A stretch of 6,656 nt of DNA from Candidatus Bathyarchaeota archaeon (lineage in GTDB: Archaea > Thermoproteota > Bathyarchaeia > 40CM-2-53-6 > RBG-13-38-9), in contig DAOUZW010000062.1 in NCBI GenBank assembly GCA_030671315.1, forward strand, positions 1 to 6,656, in the 5' to 3' direction. Position numbers and translations under genes: made by a program. Of this stretch, positions 1-5,000 are shown piece by piece (position 1 is the first letter of the stretch; every line of letters starts with the position of its first letter). The notes below the pieces were generated by a model. It was not told the origin of the DNA and ran no database searches. It worked only from the letters and a program-made list of their open reading frames with translations.

Positions 1-2
1 GT

Positions 3-74
3 AATATCCAAAGTAGGCTTTCAGACGCAGCATCTTCTATCGGCTCGGTAATATCACAAATACATTCTGAGTAA
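3..74 (+). CDS. possible C-terminal tail of a truncated upstream gene
   Basis: An open frame enters from the left edge and ends at a TAA at 72-74, giving 23 residues (NIQSRLSD... ending ISQIHSE). The peptide alternates hydrophobic and polar residues as an amphipathic helix would, which is the only support for it being real. It is too short to assign a family. The other + frames close at 51 or immediately. An AT-only inverted repeat follows at 82-95, as might be seen after a gene end. It could equally be chance. Confidence 0.25.
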   Translation, partial: NIQSRLSDAASSIGSVISQIHSE

Positions 75-81
75 TTTGATT

Positions 82-95
82 GTAAAATATTTTAC
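82..95. repeat. perfect 14-bp AT-rich palindrome
   Basis: GTAAAATATTTTAC is its own reverse complement. It lies 7 nt after the stop of the possible upstream partial gene and about 145 nt before the JAMM gene. It could be a weak terminator hairpin, an operator, or chance in AT-rich DNA. Confidence 0.35.
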
Positions 96-170
96 CAATT
101 ATTATTAGAAGTTTAATTAACATAAATTGAAGTGAAAAAGATCTTTCGATTTCTGTCATCTCTTGTCTAA

Positions 171-182
171 CGAAATTTAATG
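171..182 (+). promoter_or_regulatory. BRE/TATA-like archaeal promoter for the JAMM-ferredoxin-AOR block
   Basis: CGAAA followed by TTTAAT fits the archaeal BRE plus TATA pattern. A start of transcription about 25 nt downstream (near 203) would leave a leader of roughly 35 nt that contains the ribosome binding site at 226-230. A GC-rich motif, GAGCGCACGCG, follows directly at 182-192. This is inferred from sequence only. Confidence 0.45.
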
Positions 183-225
183 AGCGCACGCGATTGATCA
201 TGTATCCTTTCTTATCTAATATTTT

Positions 226-230
226 GAGGT
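226..230 (+). promoter_or_regulatory. ribosome binding site deciding the TTG start at 239
   Basis: GAGGT stands 8 nt before a TTG codon. The first in-frame ATG is only at residue 21, inside the expected MPN-domain N-terminal helix, so the TTG start is preferred. Confidence 0.6.
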
Positions 231-238
231 TGACTTGA

Positions 239-628
239 TTGAATAAGATTCTAATTATCAATCAGTCTGTCATAGATAGTATCTTAAGCTACGCAAAAAT
301 GGCTTACCCAAAAGAGAGCATATTGATGCTTCAGGGAAAAACTACTAAGAAAAATATCGAAATAAATGAAGTTATTATTCCTCCTTTTGCTACGCATGGA
401 CAAGGATTTTCGAGTTTTTCTCCTTTCATGCTTCCAATCAGTTTTTCAATCGTTGGTGTTGCTCATTCTCATCCGAGTGGTGTGTTAGAACCTTCAACAT
501 ATGATCTAAATCATGTTTATGGCAAGTTCATGGTGATAGTTGCTTATCCTTTTGAAACAGAGGATAACATAGCTGTGTTCGATAAAGATGGAATATCAAT
601 TCAATACGAAATTGCAGAAGATTCATGA
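239..628 (+). CDS. JAMM/MPN (Mov34/PAD-1) domain putative metalloprotease
   Basis: This 129-residue protein is a single minimal JAB1/MPN domain of the size usual for archaeal stand-alone JAMM proteins. The zinc site is complete: H76-S-H78, then S86 and D89, matching H-x-H-x7-S-x2-D exactly, with E26 in the P-x-E stretch as the likely catalytic Glu. The Cys-Gly-Leu-Leu-x-Gly segment that normally follows that Glu is replaced by SILMLQG. Characterised archaeal JAMM enzymes remove ubiquitin-like SAMP/MoaD-type proteins from targets or process their tails; that role is only inferred here. No signal peptide or membrane segment is visible, so it should be cytoplasmic. It starts at TTG with a good ribosome binding site and lies 43 nt before the ferredoxin/AOR pair, probably in one operon. 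Since AOR enzymes need a pterin cofactor built with MoaD-type sulfur carriers, a link to cofactor assembly is possible but unproven. The fold call is firm; the substrate is unknown. Confidence 0.85.
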   Translation: MNKILIINQSVIDSILSYAKMAYPKESILMLQGKTTKKNIEINEVIIPPFATHGQGFSSFSPFMLPISFSIVGVAHSHPSGVLEPSTYDLNHVYGKFMVIVAYPFETEDNIAVFDKDGISIQYEIAEDS

Positions 629-658
629 CTTTCAAAATATTTCATCTAAATGAATTAC

Positions 659-665
659 GGTAGGA
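659..665 (+). promoter_or_regulatory. ribosome binding site of the ferredoxin gene
   Basis: GGTAGGA lies 6 nt before the ATG at 672, in the 43-nt gap after the JAMM gene. The gap also has a TATA-like AAAATATTT (near 634-642), but a transcript start 25 nt beyond it would fall after the ribosome binding site, so read-through from upstream is more likely. Confidence 0.6.
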
Positions 666-671
666 CTGCCG

Positions 672-941
672 ATGACTATTGAAAAAGAATCTCCAATCAG
701 CAGAATAACAATTAAACCTGAAAAATGTACGGTTTGTCGTTCATGTGAAATAGCTTGTTCATACCATTTCAAGAAAGAATTCAATCCAAAAATATCTCAA
801 ATAAAAATCATTTTTGATCCCAAATCTGCAGATCTAAGAATTTCTCAAGAGAATGGATGTGATCTCTGCAAAAATGAAAAGTCTCCATTATGTGTAAAAT
901 ATTGTGTACGAGGAGCACTCAATGCTGAAAAGGTGGAATAA
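672..941 (+). CDS. dicluster 4Fe-4S ferredoxin-like electron-transfer protein
   Basis: This 89-residue protein has two complete four-cysteine sets: C19-x2-C22-x2-C25-x3-C29 near the N-terminus, and C63-x2-C66-x7-C74-x3-C78 near the C-terminus. They should hold two [4Fe-4S] clusters with the usual cross-ligation of bacterial-type ferredoxins. About 33 residues separate the sets, more than in minimal 2x[4Fe-4S] ferredoxins, and the second set has the stretched C-x7-C spacing seen in small iron-sulfur subunits of oxidoreductases. There is no signal peptide, so it is cytoplasmic. The stop codon is 3 nt before the AOR start, so the two are almost certainly translated together, and the protein is best read as the dedicated electron acceptor or small subunit of that enzyme. 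Partner identity is inferred from gene order. Confidence 0.9.
   Translation: MTIEKESPISRITIKPEKCTVCRSCEIACSYHFKKEFNPKISQIKIIFDPKSADLRISQENGCDLCKNEKSPLCVKYCVRGALNAEKVE
931..937 (+). promoter_or_regulatory. ribosome binding site inside the ferredoxin gene, deciding the TTG start at 945
   Basis: AGGTGGA lies within the last codons of the ferredoxin gene, 7 nt before a TTG. Starting there gives the standard AOR N-terminus (YGWIGKFLRIDL), so the TTG is well supported and the two genes are translationally close. Confidence 0.7.
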
Positions 942-944
942 ATT

Positions 945-2828
945 TTGGATACTTATGGTTGGATAGGAAAATTTCTTCGAATAGACCTTAGCAAAAATAA
1001 AATCACAATTGATTCTTCAAAAAAACTTCTAAAAAGATTCATAGGCGGAAGAGGTGTTGGTCAATGGTTACTTTTCGATCAGGTATCTCCTAATACTCAA
1101 GCTCTTCACCCAGACAATCTACTAGTATTTAGTTCTGGAGTCTTAACTGGAACCATGGCTCCAGCCTCATGTAGAATGAGTATTGATACAAAAAATGTTC
1201 TTACGGGCGGAGTTTTATCTTCAAATGTTGGTGGTCATTTCGGACCCGAGCTGAAATTCGCGGGATTCGACTTTCTGGTCATCCAAGGATCTTCTGACAG
1301 ACCAGTATTTTTGGATATTAAAGATGAACATGCAGAGATTAAAGACGCTTCACATCTCTGGGGGCGATCTACTTGGGAAACAGAAGATATAGTGAGAAAA
1401 GATCAAGGAGATCTTTCGATAAGAGTCGCCTCAATTGGCGTGGCTGGAGAGAACTTAGCTAAGCCTGCATGTGTAATTGTTGATCGAGCTCGAGCCGCAG
1501 GTCGTGGAGGATGCGGTGCAGTCTTAGGATCTAAGAAACTGAAAGCCATAGCTGTAAAAGGTACACAACCCATCAATATTGCCAAACCAGAGAAATTCAT
1601 GAATGAAGTTGAGAAAATTTGGAACAAGATTGATAGCAACAAATCTGTTGAAACAAGAAGATCACTTGGAACACGAGCCGCTCTTCCATTTTCAAATGAA
1701 CTAGGGTTTATGGGAGTAAAAAATTTTCAAGACGATTACTGGAATCCTCAGAAAATTAAGAGAGTCAGTCAAAAACAATTAAATTCTAATTTTGAGATAA
1801 GAAAACTTGCATGCTTCAACTGTCCAATACACTGTAGCCATCTATATAGAATTCCACAACAAACAGACTCCGATCTTATTTCTGAAGGTTTCCAATTGAA
1901 CGTAGATTGGGATTTTGGAGGAAAAATCGATATAACTGATGGAGAAGCTTTGCTAAAAATTAATACTCTATGCAATCAACTTGGATTGGATCTAGATAAT
2001 TCGTCAGCACCTATTGCCTGGGCATTCGAATTATATGAGAAAGGGATAATTGGTAAAAATGATACGAATGGTTTGGATTTAATTTGGGGTGACGCCGATG
2101 TTGTCACCACACTTTTACATAAGATTGCTGAACGTGAAGGTTTAGGCAAAATTCTCGCAGAAGGTTCATTGAGAGCCTCAAAAATTATCGGTAGAGGATC
2201 AGAAAAATATGTCTCACACATAAAAGGCCAAGACTCAATCGAAGCATTGAGATCGGATAAAGGATGGCTTCTTGGATGTATAACCTCTGCAAGAGGAGGT
2301 GGACATCTTGATGGGGCATTTCAAACACATAAAACACCTGGAGCTGGAGAACCAGATTCCTATGATTCCAAAGCAGAAAAAGTGTTCTGGTTTGAAAGAT
2401 TCAAGGCAATTGTAGATATGATGGGAGTCTGCTATTTTGCAACTGTATGGAGTGACAAAGACCTCATCGGTCCTGATGATTTTTCAAGGTTATTCTCTAC
2501 AGCAACAGGGATTTCAATGTCCGGAAATGATTTAATGAGAACTGGACAGATAGTGCGAAATGTGGAAAAAGGCTTTAACACACTTCATGCAGGTTTCAAA
2601 CGTTCTGATGACTACCCTCCTGAACGGTTTTTTAAAGAACCCATCGTTTCAGGACCTAATAAGGACAGAATTTTATCTAAGGAAGGTGTTGACCATATGC
2701 TTGATGAATATTACGCGTTGCATGGATGGGATAAGGAGACTGGATGGCAAACTACAAAGTGTTTAGATGAACTTGAATTAAATGAAGTAAAAGAACAACT
2801 TTGTTCAACTAAGAAACTTATGGAATGA
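945..2828 (+). CDS. aor: aldehyde ferredoxin oxidoreductase (AOR) family tungstoenzyme
   Basis: At 627 residues the protein has the usual AOR length and all three domains. AOR-family enzymes oxidise aldehydes to carboxylic acids at a tungsten bis-pterin centre and pass electrons through one [4Fe-4S] cluster to ferredoxin. The N-terminal domain has FIGGRGVG (32-39) and R77, N94 and G96, matching pterin-contacting residues of Pyrococcus furiosus AOR shifted by one. The RAAGRGGCG stretch follows at 183-191. Cluster cysteines are C290-x2-C293-x3-C297 and C496. Pterin motifs are NQLGLD (344-349) and DMMGVC (491-496). E314 and H454 align in position with the active-site Glu and His of AOR. The region before H454 (EALRSDKGWLLG) lacks the PAYDPRG-type sequence I expect in classical AOR, so this is probably a divergent subfamily and the substrate is open. 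It is cytoplasmic, starts at TTG, and is coupled to the ferredoxin gene upstream. The symbol denotes the family only. Confidence 0.93.
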   Translation: MDTYGWIGKFLRIDLSKNKITIDSSKKLLKRFIGGRGVGQWLLFDQVSPNTQALHPDNLLVFSSGVLTGTMAPASCRMSIDTKNVLTGGVLSSNVGGHFGPELKFAGFDFLVIQGSSDRPVFLDIKDEHAEIKDASHLWGRSTWETEDIVRKDQGDLSIRVASIGVAGENLAKPACVIVDRARAAGRGGCGAVLGSKKLKAIAVKGTQPINIAKPEKFMNEVEKIWNKIDSNKSVETRRSLGTRAALPFSNELGFMGVKNFQDDYWNPQKIKRVSQKQLNSNFEIRKLACFNCPIHCSHLYRIPQQTDSDLISEGFQLNVDWDFGGKIDITDGEALLKINTLCNQLGLDLDNSSAPIAWAFELYEKGIIGKNDTNGLDLIWGDADVVTTLLHKIAEREGLGKILAEGSLRASKIIGRGSEKYVSHIKGQDSIEALRSDKGWLLGCITSARGGGHLDGAFQTHKTPGAGEPDSYDSKAEKVFWFERFKAIVDMMGVCYFATVWSDKDLIGPDDFSRLFSTATGISMSGNDLMRTGQIVRNVEKGFNTLHAGFKRSDDYPPERFFKEPIVSGPNKDRILSKEGVDHMLDEYYALHGWDKETGWQTTKCLDELELNEVKEQLCSTKKLME

Positions 2829-2889
2829 ACTCGTTTATCGTTACAGAAATTTAATTCCCCTATGAGATTGATGATTTATTTAATCGAGT

Positions 2890-2916
2890 ATTATAACACG
2901 TATAATTTTTTGTTTT
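2890..2916 (+). terminator. probable terminator of the AOR operon
   Basis: A 6-bp stem (ATTATA, 2890-2895, with TATAAT, 2901-2906, loop ACACG) runs into T6 (2906-2911), G and T4. A second T8 tract at 2937-2944 may act as backup. T-rich tracts are the main archaeal termination signal; the stem is weak. Confidence 0.55.
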
Positions 2917-2963
2917 AACTTTACTGAATTATTCTATTTTTTTTCTCCAGTGGAAGACTAGCA

Positions 2964-2971
2964 TTTTATAT
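2964..2971 (+). promoter_or_regulatory. TATA-like element before the proline-rich gene
   Basis: TTTTATAT is centred about 44 nt before the ATG at 3012. Transcription starting about 25 nt downstream would give a leader of roughly 18 nt carrying the GGTGA ribosome binding site at 3002-3006. It follows the AOR terminator tracts, so the next gene is likely an independent unit. Confidence 0.45.
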
Positions 2972-3001
2972 GAATCATTTGTGAATTTCTAATTCAAACG
3001 T

Positions 3002-3006
3002 GGTGA
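3002..3006 (+). promoter_or_regulatory. ribosome binding site deciding between two adjacent ATGs
   Basis: GGTGA lies 5 nt before the ATG at 3012 and only 1 nt before the ATG at 3008. The 3008 frame does not encode the repeat protein, and its spacing is too tight, so 3012 is the start. Confidence 0.55.
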
Positions 3007-3011
3007 AATGA

Positions 3012-3335
3012 ATGGCATATTTAATGAGACCGAGACCATCACTCATGGGCGCATACCTACCTCCCGCAGAATCATATCTAGTTCCACATCTATATCAGCC
3101 ACCAACAGTAAACTACATGGTTCCTCAACCACCTGAGGTATATTATCAACCACCTGCTCAACAAGTAATTGTTCCTCAGCCACCAGCTAGAGGACTTTAT
3201 CAACCACCAGCAGTACCTGGATATATTCAACCACCTCCTCAGCCAGCTGCTTTTCTACCTCCAGCACAAGAGTATCTTGTACCAACTCCACCATTGTCGT
3301 ACCTAACTCAATCTCCAGCGTTCCAACTCTACTAG
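3012..3335 (+). CDS. Pro/Tyr/Gln-rich tandem-repeat protein of unknown function
   Basis: I do not recognise a family. The 107 residues include 28 Pro, 12 Tyr and 12 Gln, with no Lys, Asp or Cys and only three Arg and three Glu. It is built from four or five imperfect units of about 16-19 residues: roughly 16-27 (LPPAESYLVP...), 28-44 (YQPPTVNYMVPQPPEVY), 45-62, 63-81 and 82-97 (LPPAQEYLVPTPPLSY), so the first and last units resemble each other most. Such composition predicts an extended, disordered chain. No signal peptide or membrane segment is seen. It looks like a real gene because it has a TATA-like element, a ribosome binding site, an open repeat frame throughout and a strong terminator 80-130 nt after its stop. 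A scaffold, surface-associated or condensate-forming role would be guesswork. Confidence applies to its being a gene, not to function. Confidence 0.75.
   Translation: MAYLMRPRPSLMGAYLPPAESYLVPHLYQPPTVNYMVPQPPEVYYQPPAQQVIVPQPPARGLYQPPAVPGYIQPPPQPAAFLPPAQEYLVPTPPLSYLTQSPAFQLY
3093..3302 (+). repeat. imperfect in-gene tandem repeat, units of about 48-57 bp
   Basis: Units begin near 3093, 3144, 3198 and 3255, the first three each with TATCA(A/G)CCACC(A/T) or a close variant. All unit lengths are multiples of three, so the frame is kept. Codon variation between copies (cca/cct, caa/cag) indicates the array is not a recent duplication. Confidence 0.65.
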
Positions 3336-3417
3336 GTCAAATAGAAATTTGAACCATAGTACTATTGCTGAATGTGCTGTCTCTACATAACCCATGAGAG
3401 GATCACAGAATCGATTT

Positions 3418-3460
3418 ACAATCTTGTGGCTTAATTTCACCACAAGAATTGTTTTTTTTT
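3418..3460 (+). terminator. hairpin plus T9 terminator of the proline-rich gene
   Basis: The left arm is ACAATCTTGTGG (3418-3429), the loop 3430-3439, and the right arm CCACAAGAATTGT (3440-3452). They pair over 12 bp with one bulged A. The arm runs directly into nine T residues (3452-3460) followed by ATTTTA. This has the form of a bacterial-type intrinsic terminator. Confidence 0.75.
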
Positions 3461-3526
3461 ATTTTATGCGATAGAAATCCATATTCTCGATTAATGTTCT
3501 AAAATTATTCGCCATAACATTTTTTG

Positions 3527-3536
3527 AGCGCGCGCT
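3527..3536. promoter_or_regulatory. GC-rich 10-bp palindrome, possible protein-binding site
   Basis: AGCGCGCGCT is perfectly self-complementary and stands out in very AT-rich surroundings. With its flank it reads TGAGCGCGCGC, matching TGAGCGCACGC at 181-191 in all but one base. The function is unknown. Confidence 0.35.
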
Positions 3537-3581
3537 ATAATAACTTAACGTCGTTATAAATCAGGACGTTTAAAAATATTT

Positions 3582-3604
3582 GGGGTCCGGCATCACCGGA
3601 CCTC
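3582..3604 (-). terminator. GC-rich hairpin, probable terminator of the reductase/solute-binding operon
   Basis: GGTCCGG (3584-3590) and CCGGACC (3596-3602) form a perfect 7-bp stem with loop CATCA, extendable by a G-U and a G-C pair to 9 bp. On the - strand it begins 27 nt after the solute-binding protein stop and is followed by CCAAATATTTTTAAA, a modest T-rich tail. Terminator is the best reading; a structured RNA element is the alternative. Confidence 0.55.
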
Positions 3605-3631
3605 GTGCAAGAGTCTTAGGTGAGAAAATTT

Positions 3632-4963
3632 TTACCTTTCAGACCATTTCGCCATTGGATACAATAGTTCTTTAGCGTCAGCCTCCATAGGCCATACGAC
3701 TACCTTCTGTCCGTTTTGCCATTGGATCACACCCATCTTATGACCTGTCTGCCATCCTGTAACAGGATCTACCTTATACTTTCCGAAGAAGCTAAGGAAC
3801 TCCATCTCGCCTGCAACTTTTCTGATGGCATCAGAATTGAGCGGGTCATCACATAGTTCCATGGCTTTCTGTATGACCATTGCTTGCTGATAACCAGTTC
3901 CCGCATGATAGTCCGGTGTTAAACCATAATCCTGTTCAAAGGTTGATATGAACTCATCATGACTTGGCCCATAATTATGTGGGTATACCATACCTTCTTC
4001 CCATTGGGTGCAGCAGACATTTCCCTCAGCATATTTTCCGAGAGCTTCATAGTATTGCGGGAAAACAGTACCTTGACCTGACCATACAAGATTCACATCA
4101 AAATTGAGCTCTCTCATCTGCTTGATTGTCGTAATTGAATCAGGGTAACCTCCAGCATTGAAATGACAAGTCGGCTTGGCTGCTTTTGCCTTAGTAAGTA
4201 AGGGAGTAAGGTCTGTTGTCCCCGGCCACGTGTAAGTATCGTAGAATACTATATCAAAGCCTTTATCCTCAGCATATTGTTTTCCATATGACCCAGCCGT
4301 CATTCGAAATTGATCATCACCATGAGTTACAGAGATCTTTAGAACTTCTGGATCCTTTGGAACCACTCTTTCCAATATCATATCTATTATCGCGGCCATG
4401 TATTCAGTACCATTGGTTATTGTATGAACAATATACTTCCAATCCCTGAAATCTCTCGGATCAAATGATGCCGTTCCATAAGCCTCGAATATTTTATATT
4501 TCTCTACTATTGGCACCGTTGCCATTCCAAGGGGTCCCCAAACCGGTCCTAAAAGGAAGTCTACTTGCTCTTCCGTAATCAACTTCTCATAGAGCCTAGG
4601 AACATTTTCTGGTTTACATTCATCATTGTATAGAATAAGCTCAACCTCGTATGTATTACCGTCTCCAGCCTTTATTCCACCTGCCTCGTTGACATGTTTT
4701 GCCCAAAGTTTGTTTGCGTTACCTTCGCTATAACCTGCTACAGATTCATTACCTGTGAAGGGTTTCGTTCCACCAATTTTAACTTTCTTCTTACCTGACG
4801 TTGGTGTTACCGTTACCGGACCGGGTGAAGTCGTTGTAGGTGTCGTGGGTGCTGGTTGGTTATATTGAGAAATACCATAGCCTGCTGCTGCAACCGCACC
4901 TATTGCCACGGCTGCACCTGCATACTTTAGGTATTTACGCCTGCTTATTTTATCTTCACTCAA
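3632..4963 (-). CDS. Tat-exported ABC transporter solute-binding protein, branched-chain amino acid/amide type
   Basis: This 443-residue protein is a type I periplasmic-binding protein of the LivJ/Peripla_BP_6 family, which captures amino acids, amides or similar small solutes outside the membrane. The N-terminus has a twin-arginine motif, SRRKYLK (7-13), then an Ala/Gly-rich hydrophobic stretch (14-34) and a Thr/Pro linker to about residue 56. There is no lipobox Cys, so the hydrophobic stretch may be cleaved or stay as a membrane anchor. The mature domain opens with KIGGTKPFTG, the usual first strand and loop, and reaches the family's normal length. Five Cys in an exported protein is slightly unusual. 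It starts at TTG with a good ribosome binding site, 37 nt after the flavin reductase gene, and is followed by a hairpin terminator. No permease or ATPase gene is present, so partners must lie elsewhere. The ligand cannot be read from the sequence. Confidence 0.92.
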   Translation of the reverse strand: MSEDKISRRKYLKYAGAAVAIGAVAAAGYGISQYNQPAPTTPTTTSPGPVTVTPTSGKKKVKIGGTKPFTGNESVAGYSEGNANKLWAKHVNEAGGIKAGDGNTYEVELILYNDECKPENVPRLYEKLITEEQVDFLLGPVWGPLGMATVPIVEKYKIFEAYGTASFDPRDFRDWKYIVHTITNGTEYMAAIIDMILERVVPKDPEVLKISVTHGDDQFRMTAGSYGKQYAEDKGFDIVFYDTYTWPGTTDLTPLLTKAKAAKPTCHFNAGGYPDSITTIKQMRELNFDVNLVWSGQGTVFPQYYEALGKYAEGNVCCTQWEEGMVYPHNYGPSHDEFISTFEQDYGLTPDYHAGTGYQQAMVIQKAMELCDDPLNSDAIRKVAGEMEFLSFFGKYKVDPVTGWQTGHKMGVIQWQNGQKVVVWPMEADAKELLYPMAKWSER

Positions 4964-4970
4964 TTGCTAT

Positions 4971-4977
4971 GACCTCT
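4971..4977 (-). promoter_or_regulatory. ribosome binding site deciding the TTG start at 4963
   Basis: On the - strand, AGAGGTC lies 7 nt before a TTG codon. That start places the twin-arginine motif at residues 7-13, as expected for a Tat signal. It falls in the 37-nt gap after the reductase gene, too short for an obvious separate promoter. Confidence 0.65.
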
Positions 4978-5000
4978 ATTCTAAGCTGTGGTATCGGTCA

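Larger units (their letters stand above)
3336..3631. other. convergent intergenic region without a credible gene
   Basis: This stretch separates the proline-rich gene (+) from the solute-binding protein gene (-). It contains a small stem (TCAAAT/ATTTGA, 3337-3352), the palindrome ATAGTACTAT (3356-3365), a strong + strand terminator (3418-3460), the GC-rich palindrome AGCGCGCGCT (3527-3536) and a GC-rich hairpin (3582-3604). The longest ATG-started + reading frame I found begins at 3394, has 26 codons and runs through the terminator, so it is not a gene. Confidence 0.6.

Noticed and set aside
37..261. 74-codon reading frame on the - strand
   Set aside because: It overlaps the start of the JAMM gene and its promoter region and has a low-complexity Ile/Leu-rich product without motifs.
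1403..1642. - strand frame inside the AOR gene
   Set aside because: It lies opposite conserved AOR pterin-binding sequence and is a shadow frame, as are those at 1769-1975 and 1976-2221.
3093..3302. Possible CRISPR-like array from regularly spaced CAACCACC repeats
   Set aside because: The repeats are short, degenerate, in frame and coding, and there are no conserved full-length repeats with unique spacers.
3012..3335. PPxY-type ligand motifs (WW-domain or ESCRT-like) in the repeat protein
   Set aside because: Tyr follows PP at spacings of three or more residues (for example PPEVY, PPLSY); no exact PPxY occurs.
3394..3474. 26-codon + strand frame in the convergent gap
   Set aside because: It has no ribosome binding site and runs through the hairpin/T9 terminator, giving a Phe-rich tail from the T-tract.
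3584..3602. GC-rich hairpin considered as an arm of a tRNA gene
   Set aside because: No acceptor stem, anticodon arm or TTCRA-type T-loop sequence can be found around it; the loop CATCA does not fit.
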